A stretch of DNA of 64,000 nt. It comes from Anaerotignum lactatifermentans DSM 14214. Lineage in GTDB: Bacteria; Bacillota; Clostridia; Lachnospirales; Anaerotignaceae. The DNA lies in NCBI RefSeq assembly GCF_900142265.1, contig NZ_FRAH01000005.1, forward strand, positions 1-64,000, read 5' to 3'. The notes beneath the pieces are model-generated. The model had not been told where the DNA came from. It did not search any database and saw only the letters and a list, made by a program, of their open reading frames with translations. The translations under genes and the position numbers were made by a program. The stretch's first letter is position 1. Every line of letters begins with the position of its first letter. Below, piece after piece: positions 8,558 to 16,084 of the stretch.

Positions 8558-9018
8558 GCTGCATCCCCCTTTATCTGTTTTCTTCTGTCCTGTATTTTAA
8601 TGTATTCCCGCCAAGCGATGCCGGCAGTGATCAAAAAGATGCCTAAAATTCGTTTCCAGCTGAATGTCTGGAAAAATACATAATCCAGTGCCACAGACAT
8701 GCCAAGCTGTCCCAAAAGTGCCAGAATGGTAGAAGCCATAGCCCCTGTATGGCTAGTGCCCAAAATCAGGAAGATCATGGCAATCAAACCACAAACACTG
8801 CCCAGATAAAACAGTGGCGGCACTTCTGTGATATGAGAAAAATTCATTTCTGCCCCATTGCCTGTTACAAAAATCAGGCACAAAGAAATGATGGTTGCTT
8901 CCACATAATTGATGAGGGCGCCATTGGCAGTCCCCAAACATTCCCCCGCTTTTACATTTACCATTTTATTGACCGTATTTAAAAAACCATTGGCTACGGC
9001 AGTTATATAAAATATCAT
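8554..9018 (-). CDS. Small DMT transporter subunit, YdcZ (DUF606) type, second copy
   Basis: The ATG at 9018 (nine bases after GAGGAGG) gives 154 residues and about five hydrophobic segments. It ends in the charged tail KIQDRRKQIKGDAA. The longer frame to 9054 is less likely because it overlaps the upstream gene and lacks a ribosome binding site. It resembles the DUF606/YdcZ half-transporters of the drug/metabolite superfamily, which often occur as tandem pairs. The upstream neighbour is its partner, and the two may form a heterodimer (inference). Context suggests sugar or nucleoside transport. Confidence 0.75.
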   Translation of the reverse strand: MIFYITAVANGFLNTVNKMVNVKAGECLGTANGALINYVEATIISLCLIFVTGNGAEMNFSHITEVPPLFYLGSVCGLIAMIFLILGTSHTGAMASTILALLGQLGMSVALDYVFFQTFSWKRILGIFLITAGIAWREYIKIQDRRKQIKGDAA

Positions 9019-9032
9019 TTCTGTTTTCCTCC

Positions 9033-9458
9033 TCAGCCTGTTGTTACCAGCCAAACACCTGCCAATACCAGCAGATAGGCAGGCAGTTCTTTCCAGTTGA
9101 ACTTCTGTTTTTCAATGCCAAACCAGCCATGATGATCCACCACCGCAGAAGAAATCATCTGCCCAATGACGGAAAGTCCTGTCATCGCTGTGGCACCGAT
9201 GGCAAGGGTGCACCAACTGCTGCTGGTAACCATACCGATGCCCATGAAGCCCACCAGATACACATACGCAGGCACGCCACGAAAACGGATTTTTTTCTTT
9301 TCTTTGCATTTCAGATACAAAATCAAAAGAACTGCCGCGATTCCGTGGACAAAAAAACTGATGCCGAACATACTGTAATAATTCCCCAACTGTCCATTGA
9401 GGGAAATCATCATGCCCTGCAGCAGCCCCGATAAAATCAAAAACAGGAAATAAATCAT
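9033..9458 (-). CDS. Small DMT transporter subunit, YdcZ (DUF606) type, first copy
   Basis: This 141-residue membrane protein has about five hydrophobic spans: an N-terminal span with a LLQGMMISLNGQLG motif, a central basic loop (KCKEKKKIRF) and a C-terminal LLVLAGVWLVTTG. GLLQG..NG.LG is typical of YdcZ proteins. It is the first gene of the 9458-5943 operon. The TGA lies 15 bases before the next start, and the partner's ribosome binding site overlaps it. The substrate is unknown. Confidence 0.75.
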   Translation of the reverse strand: MIYFLFLILSGLLQGMMISLNGQLGNYYSMFGISFFVHGIAAVLLILYLKCKEKKKIRFRGVPAYVYLVGFMGIGMVTSSSWCTLAIGATAMTGLSVIGQMISSAVVDHHGWFGIEKQKFNWKELPAYLLVLAGVWLVTTG

Positions 9459-9482
9459 CTCTTTTCTCCCTTTCCAATATTT

Positions 9483-9502
9483 TGTTACACCTCATTGTAA
9501 CA
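9483..9502. promoter_or_regulatory. Candidate operator in the divergent nucleoside/sugar intergenic region
   Basis: Seven-base arms TGTTACA (9483-9489) and TGTAACA (9496-9502) with a six-base centre lie between the two divergent units, 25 bases upstream of the 9458 start. The symmetry and position suit a local repressor. No regulator gene is adjacent. Confidence 0.45.
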
Positions 9503-9539
9503 TAATCCCTGTCAGACTTCAAACACCTTATGGCATCCA

Positions 9540-9568
9540 TTGCATTTTTGCGAAAAATCATGTAAATT
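9540..9568 (+). promoter_or_regulatory. Promoter of the nucleoside phosphorylase gene
   Basis: TTGCAT (9540-9545), 17 bases, TAAATT (9563-9568), preceded by TG. It lies 27 bases before the ATG, with AGGAGG in between. Confidence 0.55.
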
Positions 9569-9595
9569 AGAAGAAAAAACAAAGGAGGAATCACA

Positions 9596-10339
9596 ATGGA
9601 ATCTTTACAGCCCCATATCCAACTGGGTAAAGATCTACAAATTAAATACGCTCTGATGCCCGGCGACCCTGCGCGTCTGGACCGCATCGCACCTTTTCTG
9701 GAAAACGTAACCGAACTGAAATTCAACCGGGAATACCGCAGTCTTTCCGGCACATACAAAGGCGTTCCTATCCTTGCCATTTCCACAGGTATTGGCGGTG
9801 CATCCGCAGGCATTGCTGTAGAAGAACTGCATAACATCGGTGTAGAAGCCATGATTCGTATTGGCAGCTGTGGCAGCTTACAGCCTCAGGTAAAAGTCGG
9901 CGACATCATCATCGTTAACGGTGCAGTTCGTGACGACGGCGCATCCAAAACATATATCGACGCTATGTTCCCCGCTGTTCCCGACGCACAGCTGATGCTG
10001 TACTGCATGGAAGCGGCAAAAGAACAGGATTTCCAATACCATGTAGGCATTGCCCGCAGCCATGACAGTTTTTATACTGATGACGAAGAAGCCATCGACG
10101 CTTACTGGTCCAAACAGGGCGTATTGGGCTGCGACATGGAAACAGCTGCACTGTTTACCATCGGTCATCTGCGTGGCGTAAAAACTGCTTCCATTCTGAA
10201 CAACGTCGTTGCTTATGAACAGGATACCTCTGAAAGCATCGGTTCTTATGTAGACGGCGAAAATCTGGCTATGGAAGGCGAACGCCATGAAATCCTCACT
10301 GCTTTGGAAGCCTTCTATAAACTGGAAACAGGGAAATAA
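9596..10339 (+). CDS. Nucleoside phosphorylase, uridine-phosphorylase-like
   Basis: This 247-residue member of the NP-I family would split a nucleoside with phosphate into base and (deoxy)ribose-1-phosphate. Visible motifs are the phosphate loop PGDPARLDRI (near 20), STGIGGASAGIAVEEL (near 62), RIGSCGS (near 86) and the nucleoside-binding CDMETAALFT (near 178). The overall pattern follows uridine phosphorylase, but the Udp segment RTQQEIPN is absent, so base specificity is uncertain. AAAGGAGG precedes the ATG. Divergent ribokinase and transporter genes suggest nucleoside scavenging. Confidence 0.85.
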   Translation: MESLQPHIQLGKDLQIKYALMPGDPARLDRIAPFLENVTELKFNREYRSLSGTYKGVPILAISTGIGGASAGIAVEELHNIGVEAMIRIGSCGSLQPQVKVGDIIIVNGAVRDDGASKTYIDAMFPAVPDAQLMLYCMEAAKEQDFQYHVGIARSHDSFYTDDEEAIDAYWSKQGVLGCDMETAALFTIGHLRGVKTASILNNVVAYEQDTSESIGSYVDGENLAMEGERHEILTALEAFYKLETGK

Positions 10340-10364
10340 ACATACTTTTCTATAAAAAATACAA

Positions 10365-10411
10365 AAAAGCTGAAACCTTTCTATGCAAAAGATTTCAGCT
10401 TTCTTTTTTTG
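10365..10411 (+). terminator. Terminator after the nucleoside phosphorylase
   Basis: AAAGCTGAAA (10366-10375) pairs with TTTCAGCTTT (10393-10402), followed by CTTTTTTT. A-runs on the other side would allow use from the minus strand too. Confidence 0.75.
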
Positions 10412-10449
10412 AAAATATTTCATCAGGCATGTTCTGCCTTCACAGATTC

Positions 10450-10480
10450 CCTTAAGAAACAAAAAGAATATTTCTTAAGG
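10450..10480. repeat. Ten-base inverted repeat downstream of the carboxypeptidase gene
   Basis: CCTTAAGAAA (10450-10459) and TTTCTTAAGG (10471-10480) are perfect arms around an 11-base AT-rich loop, between two convergent genes. There is no T-run, so it is not a classical terminator. Its role is unknown. Confidence 0.4.
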
Positions 10481-10523
10481 ATAACCTGCATTTCTATCGG
10501 TGTTTTTCTTTGATTTTCAATGC

Positions 10524-12173
10524 TTACCAGCGTCTTCTGCCTCTGCGGCGGGAAGGACTCTTCAGTGTGTAAGCACCTCTTCTGCGATGTCCACCATAGC
10601 GCATCCGTTTCAAAATCAGATAAATGATAACCAGAATGACCACAATCACAACAACCGTGATCAGACCCTTCAGGGAGAACAGGTGAGAGAAGAAAGTTTT
10701 CAGTCCATACCAGATATTGTTGAAGATGGTACCCTTTTCAATATCTGCACCAGCGTAAGCAGGCATCTGCGCCACTTCTTTGCCGTCGATGGTGTATGTT
10801 ACGGTAGCAATTTCTTCACCTTTTGTCAAAGGCGCTTTCACTTTCACAGTGCCGTCTTTTTCTTCCACTTTGTAATCGTCCAGAATGGTAACAGCTGTTT
10901 CCACGCTGTTCACTGCATCTGTAGGCAGATAGGTTACCAGCGCATTCTGATAAACTAGAGGAACAGTATCACCCTGCAGTTTATTATGTTTGGTCAGAGG
11001 CACTTCTTCGATGGCTGCACCTGCTGCTGTCAGTTCTACACGAGCATAATTGTTGAAGCCATAATCCAGCAGGCTTGCGCTTTCTGTCCAACGAGCAGGA
11101 TCGCTGCCTTTGAACATGACAGAAATCAGTTTCATATCGCCTTTTTCCGCAGATGCTGTCAGGCATTCTCCTGCTTCATCTGTAAAACCGGTTTTGATAC
11201 CTGTTGCATAAGCATACTGATATTCATTATCTGTAACCAGGTAGTTGTGGCTCACCCAGTTATAATCCTGTGTAATCACTTCAGGATCATCGGCAAACTG
11301 TCCGTCTGCGCCATTGCCGGAGAAACTCTTTTCGGAAACGATTTCCGCCAGTGTTTCATTCTGCATAAACGCCATAGCAAACAGTGCCATATCATAAGCG
11401 CAGGAATAATGGTTTTCGTCATGATAGCCATGGGCATTGGTGAAATGGCTGTTGACTGCACCCAATTCTTCCGCTTTTTTGTTCATCAGATCGGTAAATA
11501 CTGCTTCGCATTTTGCAAAGGACATATCTTCATCGTTTTCCGCTTTTCTGGCTGTAGCTGCTGCCAGTACGTTGGCAGAGTCATTGCCGGAGGGAATCAG
11601 CAGACCTCTCAAGGCATTTTCTACCGTCAGTTTTTCATTCAGCACATGACCAGCTTTACTGGAATCCAGTGTCACTTCATTGATTTCTGTACCAACGGTG
11701 ATGATTTCATCAGGCTGCAAATAATCCATCACAACCAATGCGGTAATGATTTTTGTTACGCTGGCAGGATAGATTTTTTCTTTGGCATTTTTTTCATAAA
11801 GAATGGTGCCGCTTTCCTGATCGATGAGCAATGCAGATTCTGCTGTAATGGTAGGCGCACCATCTGCCTGAAGCCAAACTTCCTGCAACGCCATAGGACT
11901 TGCCGCAGCAGCACCTTCTGTTTCAGATGTTTCTCCCTCTGTTTCCGGTTCTTTTGCACCTTCCGCCTGATCTTCTCCGCTTGCTGCCTGATCGGCAGAT
12001 GCATCTTCCTGATTTTCCTGATTTTCTGTATTTTCCTGTCCTTCGGTACCTTCTGTTTCCGTGGTTACCTGTTGTTCTTCGGTCGTACCTTCATCTTTTC
12101 CGCATCCGACGGCACCCAGACAAAGGGCTGCTGCCAGTGTCAAAGCAAGGACTTTATGCCACCGCTTTTTCAT
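10524..12173 (-). CDS. dacA: D-alanyl-D-alanine carboxypeptidase (peptidase S11), lipoprotein-like with C-terminal membrane anchor
   Basis: This 549-residue S11 penicillin-binding protein trims pentapeptide stems of peptidoglycan. The catalytic motifs are SVTK (Ser138), SGN (195-197) and KTG (327-329). The N-terminus is a lipoprotein-type signal ending LGAVGC (Cys24), then about 65 residues rich in Glu, Thr and Gln as a disordered linker. Near residue 505 a strong hydrophobic span is followed by a tail ending in RRRGRRRW. Usual DacA proteins have a cleaved signal and an amphipathic C-terminal helix, so the double anchoring is unusual. It is coupled by a four-base overlap to the upstream membrane protein. 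Confidence 0.9.
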   Translation of the reverse strand: MKKRWHKVLALTLAAALCLGAVGCGKDEGTTEEQQVTTETEGTEGQENTENQENQEDASADQAASGEDQAEGAKEPETEGETSETEGAAAASPMALQEVWLQADGAPTITAESALLIDQESGTILYEKNAKEKIYPASVTKIITALVVMDYLQPDEIITVGTEINEVTLDSSKAGHVLNEKLTVENALRGLLIPSGNDSANVLAAATARKAENDEDMSFAKCEAVFTDLMNKKAEELGAVNSHFTNAHGYHDENHYSCAYDMALFAMAFMQNETLAEIVSEKSFSGNGADGQFADDPEVITQDYNWVSHNYLVTDNEYQYAYATGIKTGFTDEAGECLTASAEKGDMKLISVMFKGSDPARWTESASLLDYGFNNYARVELTAAGAAIEEVPLTKHNKLQGDTVPLVYQNALVTYLPTDAVNSVETAVTILDDYKVEEKDGTVKVKAPLTKGEEIATVTYTIDGKEVAQMPAYAGADIEKGTIFNNIWYGLKTFFSHLFSLKGLITVVVIVVILVIIYLILKRMRYGGHRRRGAYTLKSPSRRRGRRRW

Positions 12174-13102
12174 TTTCGTTCTCCTTTCTGTTGTTTTCTT
12201 TTTCTTTTGCGTGCTTCCATCTGTGCACGCATTTCCTGCAGTTCCTTGTCAAAGCGTTTGGAACGCAGTCCCGGGAAAGCCTTCATCAAACGGCGCTGTA
12301 CCATTGTTTCCTGTTCCAGTGCACGGGCTTTGTATTCCAGACGTTCCCGAATTTCATTGAAAATATATTCCCCACGCAGTCTTTCTTCCAACTGCATCTG
12401 TTCGATATCTCCAAAAGTTTCGTCCATACGGGCTTTCCATTCCCGCAGGAATTCTGCTGTTGGATGATTTTCAAAATATTCTGCCAGTTCCTGACGAGCA
12501 GTATACAATTTTGTGCTTTCCAATTTGGCACGGAGTTCTTCTCTCGCTTCGCTCAAATGAGCCAGTTTTTCGTTCAAATGCAGAATCTGCTGTACGGTAA
12601 CGCCTGCATCTGCGAAAAGATAGATCATCAGCGCTGTGCCCACGCATTCCCCCAGCACAAGAGGAATCTTTGCCACAAAATCCGCCACTGCCGGCTGAAT
12701 GAGCCGCATGACAAATACCGTCAAAAGCCCCCACTCCACAGAGCGTTCCAGGCAGACGCGTCCTTTGATATTAAACTTTTTCTTGCTGTAATCCCACCAC
12801 GAAGCGTGAAAGAGTTTTTCCAGCAATACCGCAATGGCGTATTCTACCACCGTTGCCACCAGAAAACCGCCGCAAAACAAAAGCAGCAGATTTTCCTGCA
12901 CTGGTGAGAGCAATACCAGAATGAGCAATGCCCCTGTACCATAAATGGGGCAAAGAGGTCCATTGATAAAGCCGCGGTTCACCCATTCTTTCGTCGTAAT
13001 GGAAACAAAAGCCGATTCCATTGCCCAGCCCAGAAAGCTGTAAAGCATAAAATAGTAAAAGAGCTGAAAAAAAGTAAACCCAAAAAGCTCCGATGACCAC
13101 AT
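12170..13102 (-). CDS. CmpB-type (PF06541-like) membrane protein with cytoplasmic coiled coil
   Basis: This 310-residue protein has an N-terminal membrane half of about five spans and a highly charged C-terminal half (about 185-310) predicted to be helical or coiled coil. Motifs GFINGPLCPIYGTGALL (near 44) and WWDYSKKKFNIKGRVCL (near 102) mark the family often labelled putative ABC-transporter permease (CmpB). Its real function is unknown, and the label is not supported by an ATPase neighbour. The tight link to dacA suggests a cell-envelope role (inference). A GGGGAGG site precedes the ATG. Confidence 0.75.
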   Translation of the reverse strand: MWSSELFGFTFFQLFYYFMLYSFLGWAMESAFVSITTKEWVNRGFINGPLCPIYGTGALLILVLLSPVQENLLLLFCGGFLVATVVEYAIAVLLEKLFHASWWDYSKKKFNIKGRVCLERSVEWGLLTVFVMRLIQPAVADFVAKIPLVLGECVGTALMIYLFADAGVTVQQILHLNEKLAHLSEAREELRAKLESTKLYTARQELAEYFENHPTAEFLREWKARMDETFGDIEQMQLEERLRGEYIFNEIRERLEYKARALEQETMVQRRLMKAFPGLRSKRFDKELQEMRAQMEARKRKRKQQKGERK

Positions 13103-13105
13103 ATT

Positions 13106-14068
13106 TTACGCCTCCCCACTTTCTTCCGGCAGGGAAATGCCGCACTGTTTCACATAATCCACCATATCTGCAAGAGCCGTTTCTTTGTCTGTCAGGGAAA
13201 GATCAATCCACAGACCGTCGATTTGTCTGCGGAACCAGGTCAGCTGACGTTTGGCAAAGCGTCTTGTGCCTGTTTTCAGTTCGGTTACCGCATCCTCCAG
13301 AGAAATCTCTCCGGCAAAGTACGGCAGGAATTCTTTATAACCAAGTCCCTGCATAGAAACCAGACTGCCATCATAGCCTTTGTCCAGAAGCCCCTTCACT
13401 TCATCCAGCAGACCCGCTTCCATCATCAGATCTACACGCTGTTCGATGCGCTCATACAGCTTCTGGCGTTCCATGGTCAGTATGATGACTGCCGCCGCAT
13501 AGGGAGATTCTTTCTGTTTCTGTTCGGCGTTGTGGTCAGAGAATTTCTGCCCTGTCATATGGTGATATTCCAGCGCACGAGTCACACGCTTCACATTATT
13601 CGCGTGGGTCGTTGCAGCGTATTCCGGGTCAATTTCCAAGAGTTTCTGAAAAAGCACTTCTGGTCCTTCTGTTTCCGCCTGTTTGTAACATGCCTGACGG
13701 AAACTGTCGTCTCCATCTGTTTCTGTAAAAGCATTGTCGTAGAGCAATGCGTTGATATAAAAGCCGGTGCCCCCTACCACAATGGGAATTTTTCCTTTTG
13801 CCCAGATTTCTTCCATATAAGCCTTGGCTTTCTGCTGGAAGATCATGACATTATATTCCTCATCGGGATCAAATTCATCAATGAGATAATGGGGTACGCC
13901 GTCTGCTTCTTCTTTCGTCACTTTCGCTGTGCCAATATCCATATAACGATAAACCTGCATGGAATCGGCAGAAATGATCTCACCACCGATTTTCTTTGCC
14001 AGCAGAATGGACATGGCTGTTTTGCCGCAGGCCGTAGGCCCGCCAATGATAATAAGCGGTTTTTTCAT
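13106..14068 (-). CDS. miaA: tRNA dimethylallyltransferase MiaA
   Basis: This 320-residue enzyme transfers the dimethylallyl group to A37 of UNN-reading tRNAs. The Walker A motif GGPTACGKT is near the N-terminus, followed by SADSMQVYRYMDIGTAK and the DEFDPDEEYNV segment. The second ATG (14068) is preferred over 14074 because GAGGG lies six bases upstream and overlaps the mutL stop. It lies in one transcription unit with mutS-mutL, while MiaB, which acts on the MiaA product, is encoded upstream in the same cluster. Confidence 0.95.
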   Translation of the reverse strand: MKKPLIIIGGPTACGKTAMSILLAKKIGGEIISADSMQVYRYMDIGTAKVTKEEADGVPHYLIDEFDPDEEYNVMIFQQKAKAYMEEIWAKGKIPIVVGGTGFYINALLYDNAFTETDGDDSFRQACYKQAETEGPEVLFQKLLEIDPEYAATTHANNVKRVTRALEYHHMTGQKFSDHNAEQKQKESPYAAAVIILTMERQKLYERIEQRVDLMMEAGLLDEVKGLLDKGYDGSLVSMQGLGYKEFLPYFAGEISLEDAVTELKTGTRRFAKRQLTWFRRQIDGLWIDLSLTDKETALADMVDYVKQCGISLPEESGEA

Positions 14069-14077
14069 GGACATCCC

Positions 14078-16066
14078 TCAATTCTGTATGCGTTTGAATT
14101 TCTTTTCCAGTTCATAGCGGGTCAGTTCGATGATGGTCGGGCGTCCATGGGGACAGGTAAAGGGGTTTTCCAGCTTCAACAGCTGAGAAATGAGAGATTC
14201 TGCCTCTTGGATGCTCAAACGGTCATGACCTTTCACCGCCGCTTTGCATGCCATGGTTGCCACCGCTAAAATTTTTGTATCATATACATTGGAAACAGTT
14301 CCATCACTGATGGCATCCAGTATTTCCGTAAAAAATCCTACGCCGCTGGGCTCTTTCAGCAGTACAGGAACGGCGTTCAGCCCAAAAGTATCATTGCCGA
14401 AAACTTCAAAGCCAAAACCGAAGCGTTCCAACAATTCCCGATTATCTTTCAGTATCTGTGTTTCCATAGGTGTCAGCCGCAGCATCACAGGGCTTACCAG
14501 ACGCTGAGAAATGACAGACTCCTGACGGAACTGGTTCATGAGATTTTCATAGAGTATCCGCTCATGGGCTGCATGCTGGTCGATGAGGTACACACAATCT
14601 CCCTGTTCCACCATCCAGTATGTGCGGAAAATCTGCCCAATGATTTTATAATTATGGAAAAACGCCTGTTTTTGTAGAGGTGTTTCCACTTTTTCCACAG
14701 GCTTTTCTTCGGAAATGCCATCCACTGCAAAATCCGCTGGAACCACTGGTGTTTCTGCTGTATAGGAAGCCACATCTTCCCGTACTACAGACCTCTCTGG
14801 CTGTTTCCGCTTCAAAAGCTGGTCTACACTGGGACCGCTGCCTGCCTTTGGCAGGTCTGTAAGTGGTGTATGATATGTTTTTTCTGTTGTCGGTTTCTCT
14901 ATAAGAACAGATTTTTCTGTAGCAATAGTTTTTTCCGGCTCAACCTGTTCTTCTTCCGCAGGCATTTCCGGCAATTCCGCTTTCCGCTGAAGAATCATAT
15001 CCACAAGGCTCTGCTGTTCCACCTTTGGTTTCGGTTCTGCCGCCGGTTTCTTTTCCCAACTGCTTCTGGGAATCAGCACCTGATCCTGAAAAGCAGAAGA
15101 AATGGCGTCATAGAAAAAGTCATAGACCTCATCATCATTTTTGAACCGTACTTCCAGTTTTGCCGGATGAACGTTCACATCCACCTGTGCCGCATCCACT
15201 TCCAGATTCAGCACATAAACAGGGAATTTCCCAATCATGATTCTGGTTTTATAAGCATTCTCCACAGCAGAAGAAACAATGCGGTTTTTGATGAAACGAC
15301 CGTTGATAAACAGGTTTTCATAATTGCGGTTGCCTCTGGACAATTCCGGTTTTCCAATCAGTCCAGACAAGCGATAATCTCCTCTTTCAAAGGAAATTTC
15401 CATCATGGAAGTAGCCGCTTCTTTACCGTAAACATAAAATACGGAAGCTTTTGCGTCACCATTTCCTGCTGTGTGGAGCATAGTAGAGCCGTTATTGATA
15501 TAACGGAAAGAAAGTTCCGGATGCCCCAATGCCAGTTTGTTCATGAGGTCAGAAACATAACCGCTTTCCGTTGCCGGTTTTTTCAGAAATTTTCGTCTTG
15601 CAGGCACGTTATAAAAGAGATTGCGGACAATGACTGTTGTCCCTTCGGTGCATGCCACATCCTGAAAAGATTTCACCTCTCCCGCACTGATTTCAATGCG
15701 GGTGCCTGTTTCCTCGTCTTTGGTGCGGGTAGTCATTTCCACCTGAGAAACAGCGGCAATGGATGCCAATGCTTCCCCACGGAACCCCATGGTATAGAGG
15801 TGTTCCAAATCCTCAATCTGGGACAATTTGCTGGTGGCATGGCGGAGGAAGGCTTCTTTTACCTGTTCCTTAGGAATGCCGCAGCCGTTATCTGTCACAC
15901 GAATATACGAAATACCACCTTCCTTTATTTCCACCGTCACGGTACTTGCGCCGGCGTCCATGGCGTTTTCCGTCAGTTCTTTGACTACGGACTTAGGGGA
16001 TTCTACCACTTCCCCTGCCGCGATTTTATTGATTGTTTTTTGGTCAAGAAGTTGTATCTTTTGCAA
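14078..16066 (-). CDS. mutL: DNA mismatch repair protein MutL
   Basis: This 662-residue protein has a GHKL ATPase N-terminus: NKIAAGEV, ENAMDAGA, DNGCGI and GFRGEALASI. A proline- and glutamate-rich linker (about 345-460) follows, then a C-terminal dimerisation and endonuclease domain with QHAAHERI and CPHGRP motifs. That matches the metal-dependent endonuclease MutL of bacteria lacking MutH. The start is TTG at 16066, seven bases after AGGAGG. It is 18 bases from mutS. Confidence 0.96.
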   Translation of the reverse strand: MQKIQLLDQKTINKIAAGEVVESPKSVVKELTENAMDAGASTVTVEIKEGGISYIRVTDNGCGIPKEQVKEAFLRHATSKLSQIEDLEHLYTMGFRGEALASIAAVSQVEMTTRTKDEETGTRIEISAGEVKSFQDVACTEGTTVIVRNLFYNVPARRKFLKKPATESGYVSDLMNKLALGHPELSFRYINNGSTMLHTAGNGDAKASVFYVYGKEAATSMMEISFERGDYRLSGLIGKPELSRGNRNYENLFINGRFIKNRIVSSAVENAYKTRIMIGKFPVYVLNLEVDAAQVDVNVHPAKLEVRFKNDDEVYDFFYDAISSAFQDQVLIPRSSWEKKPAAEPKPKVEQQSLVDMILQRKAELPEMPAEEEQVEPEKTIATEKSVLIEKPTTEKTYHTPLTDLPKAGSGPSVDQLLKRKQPERSVVREDVASYTAETPVVPADFAVDGISEEKPVEKVETPLQKQAFFHNYKIIGQIFRTYWMVEQGDCVYLIDQHAAHERILYENLMNQFRQESVISQRLVSPVMLRLTPMETQILKDNRELLERFGFGFEVFGNDTFGLNAVPVLLKEPSGVGFFTEILDAISDGTVSNVYDTKILAVATMACKAAVKGHDRLSIQEAESLISQLLKLENPFTCPHGRPTIIELTRYELEKKFKRIQN

Positions 16067-16084
16067 ATACAGTCCTCCTTTCTA

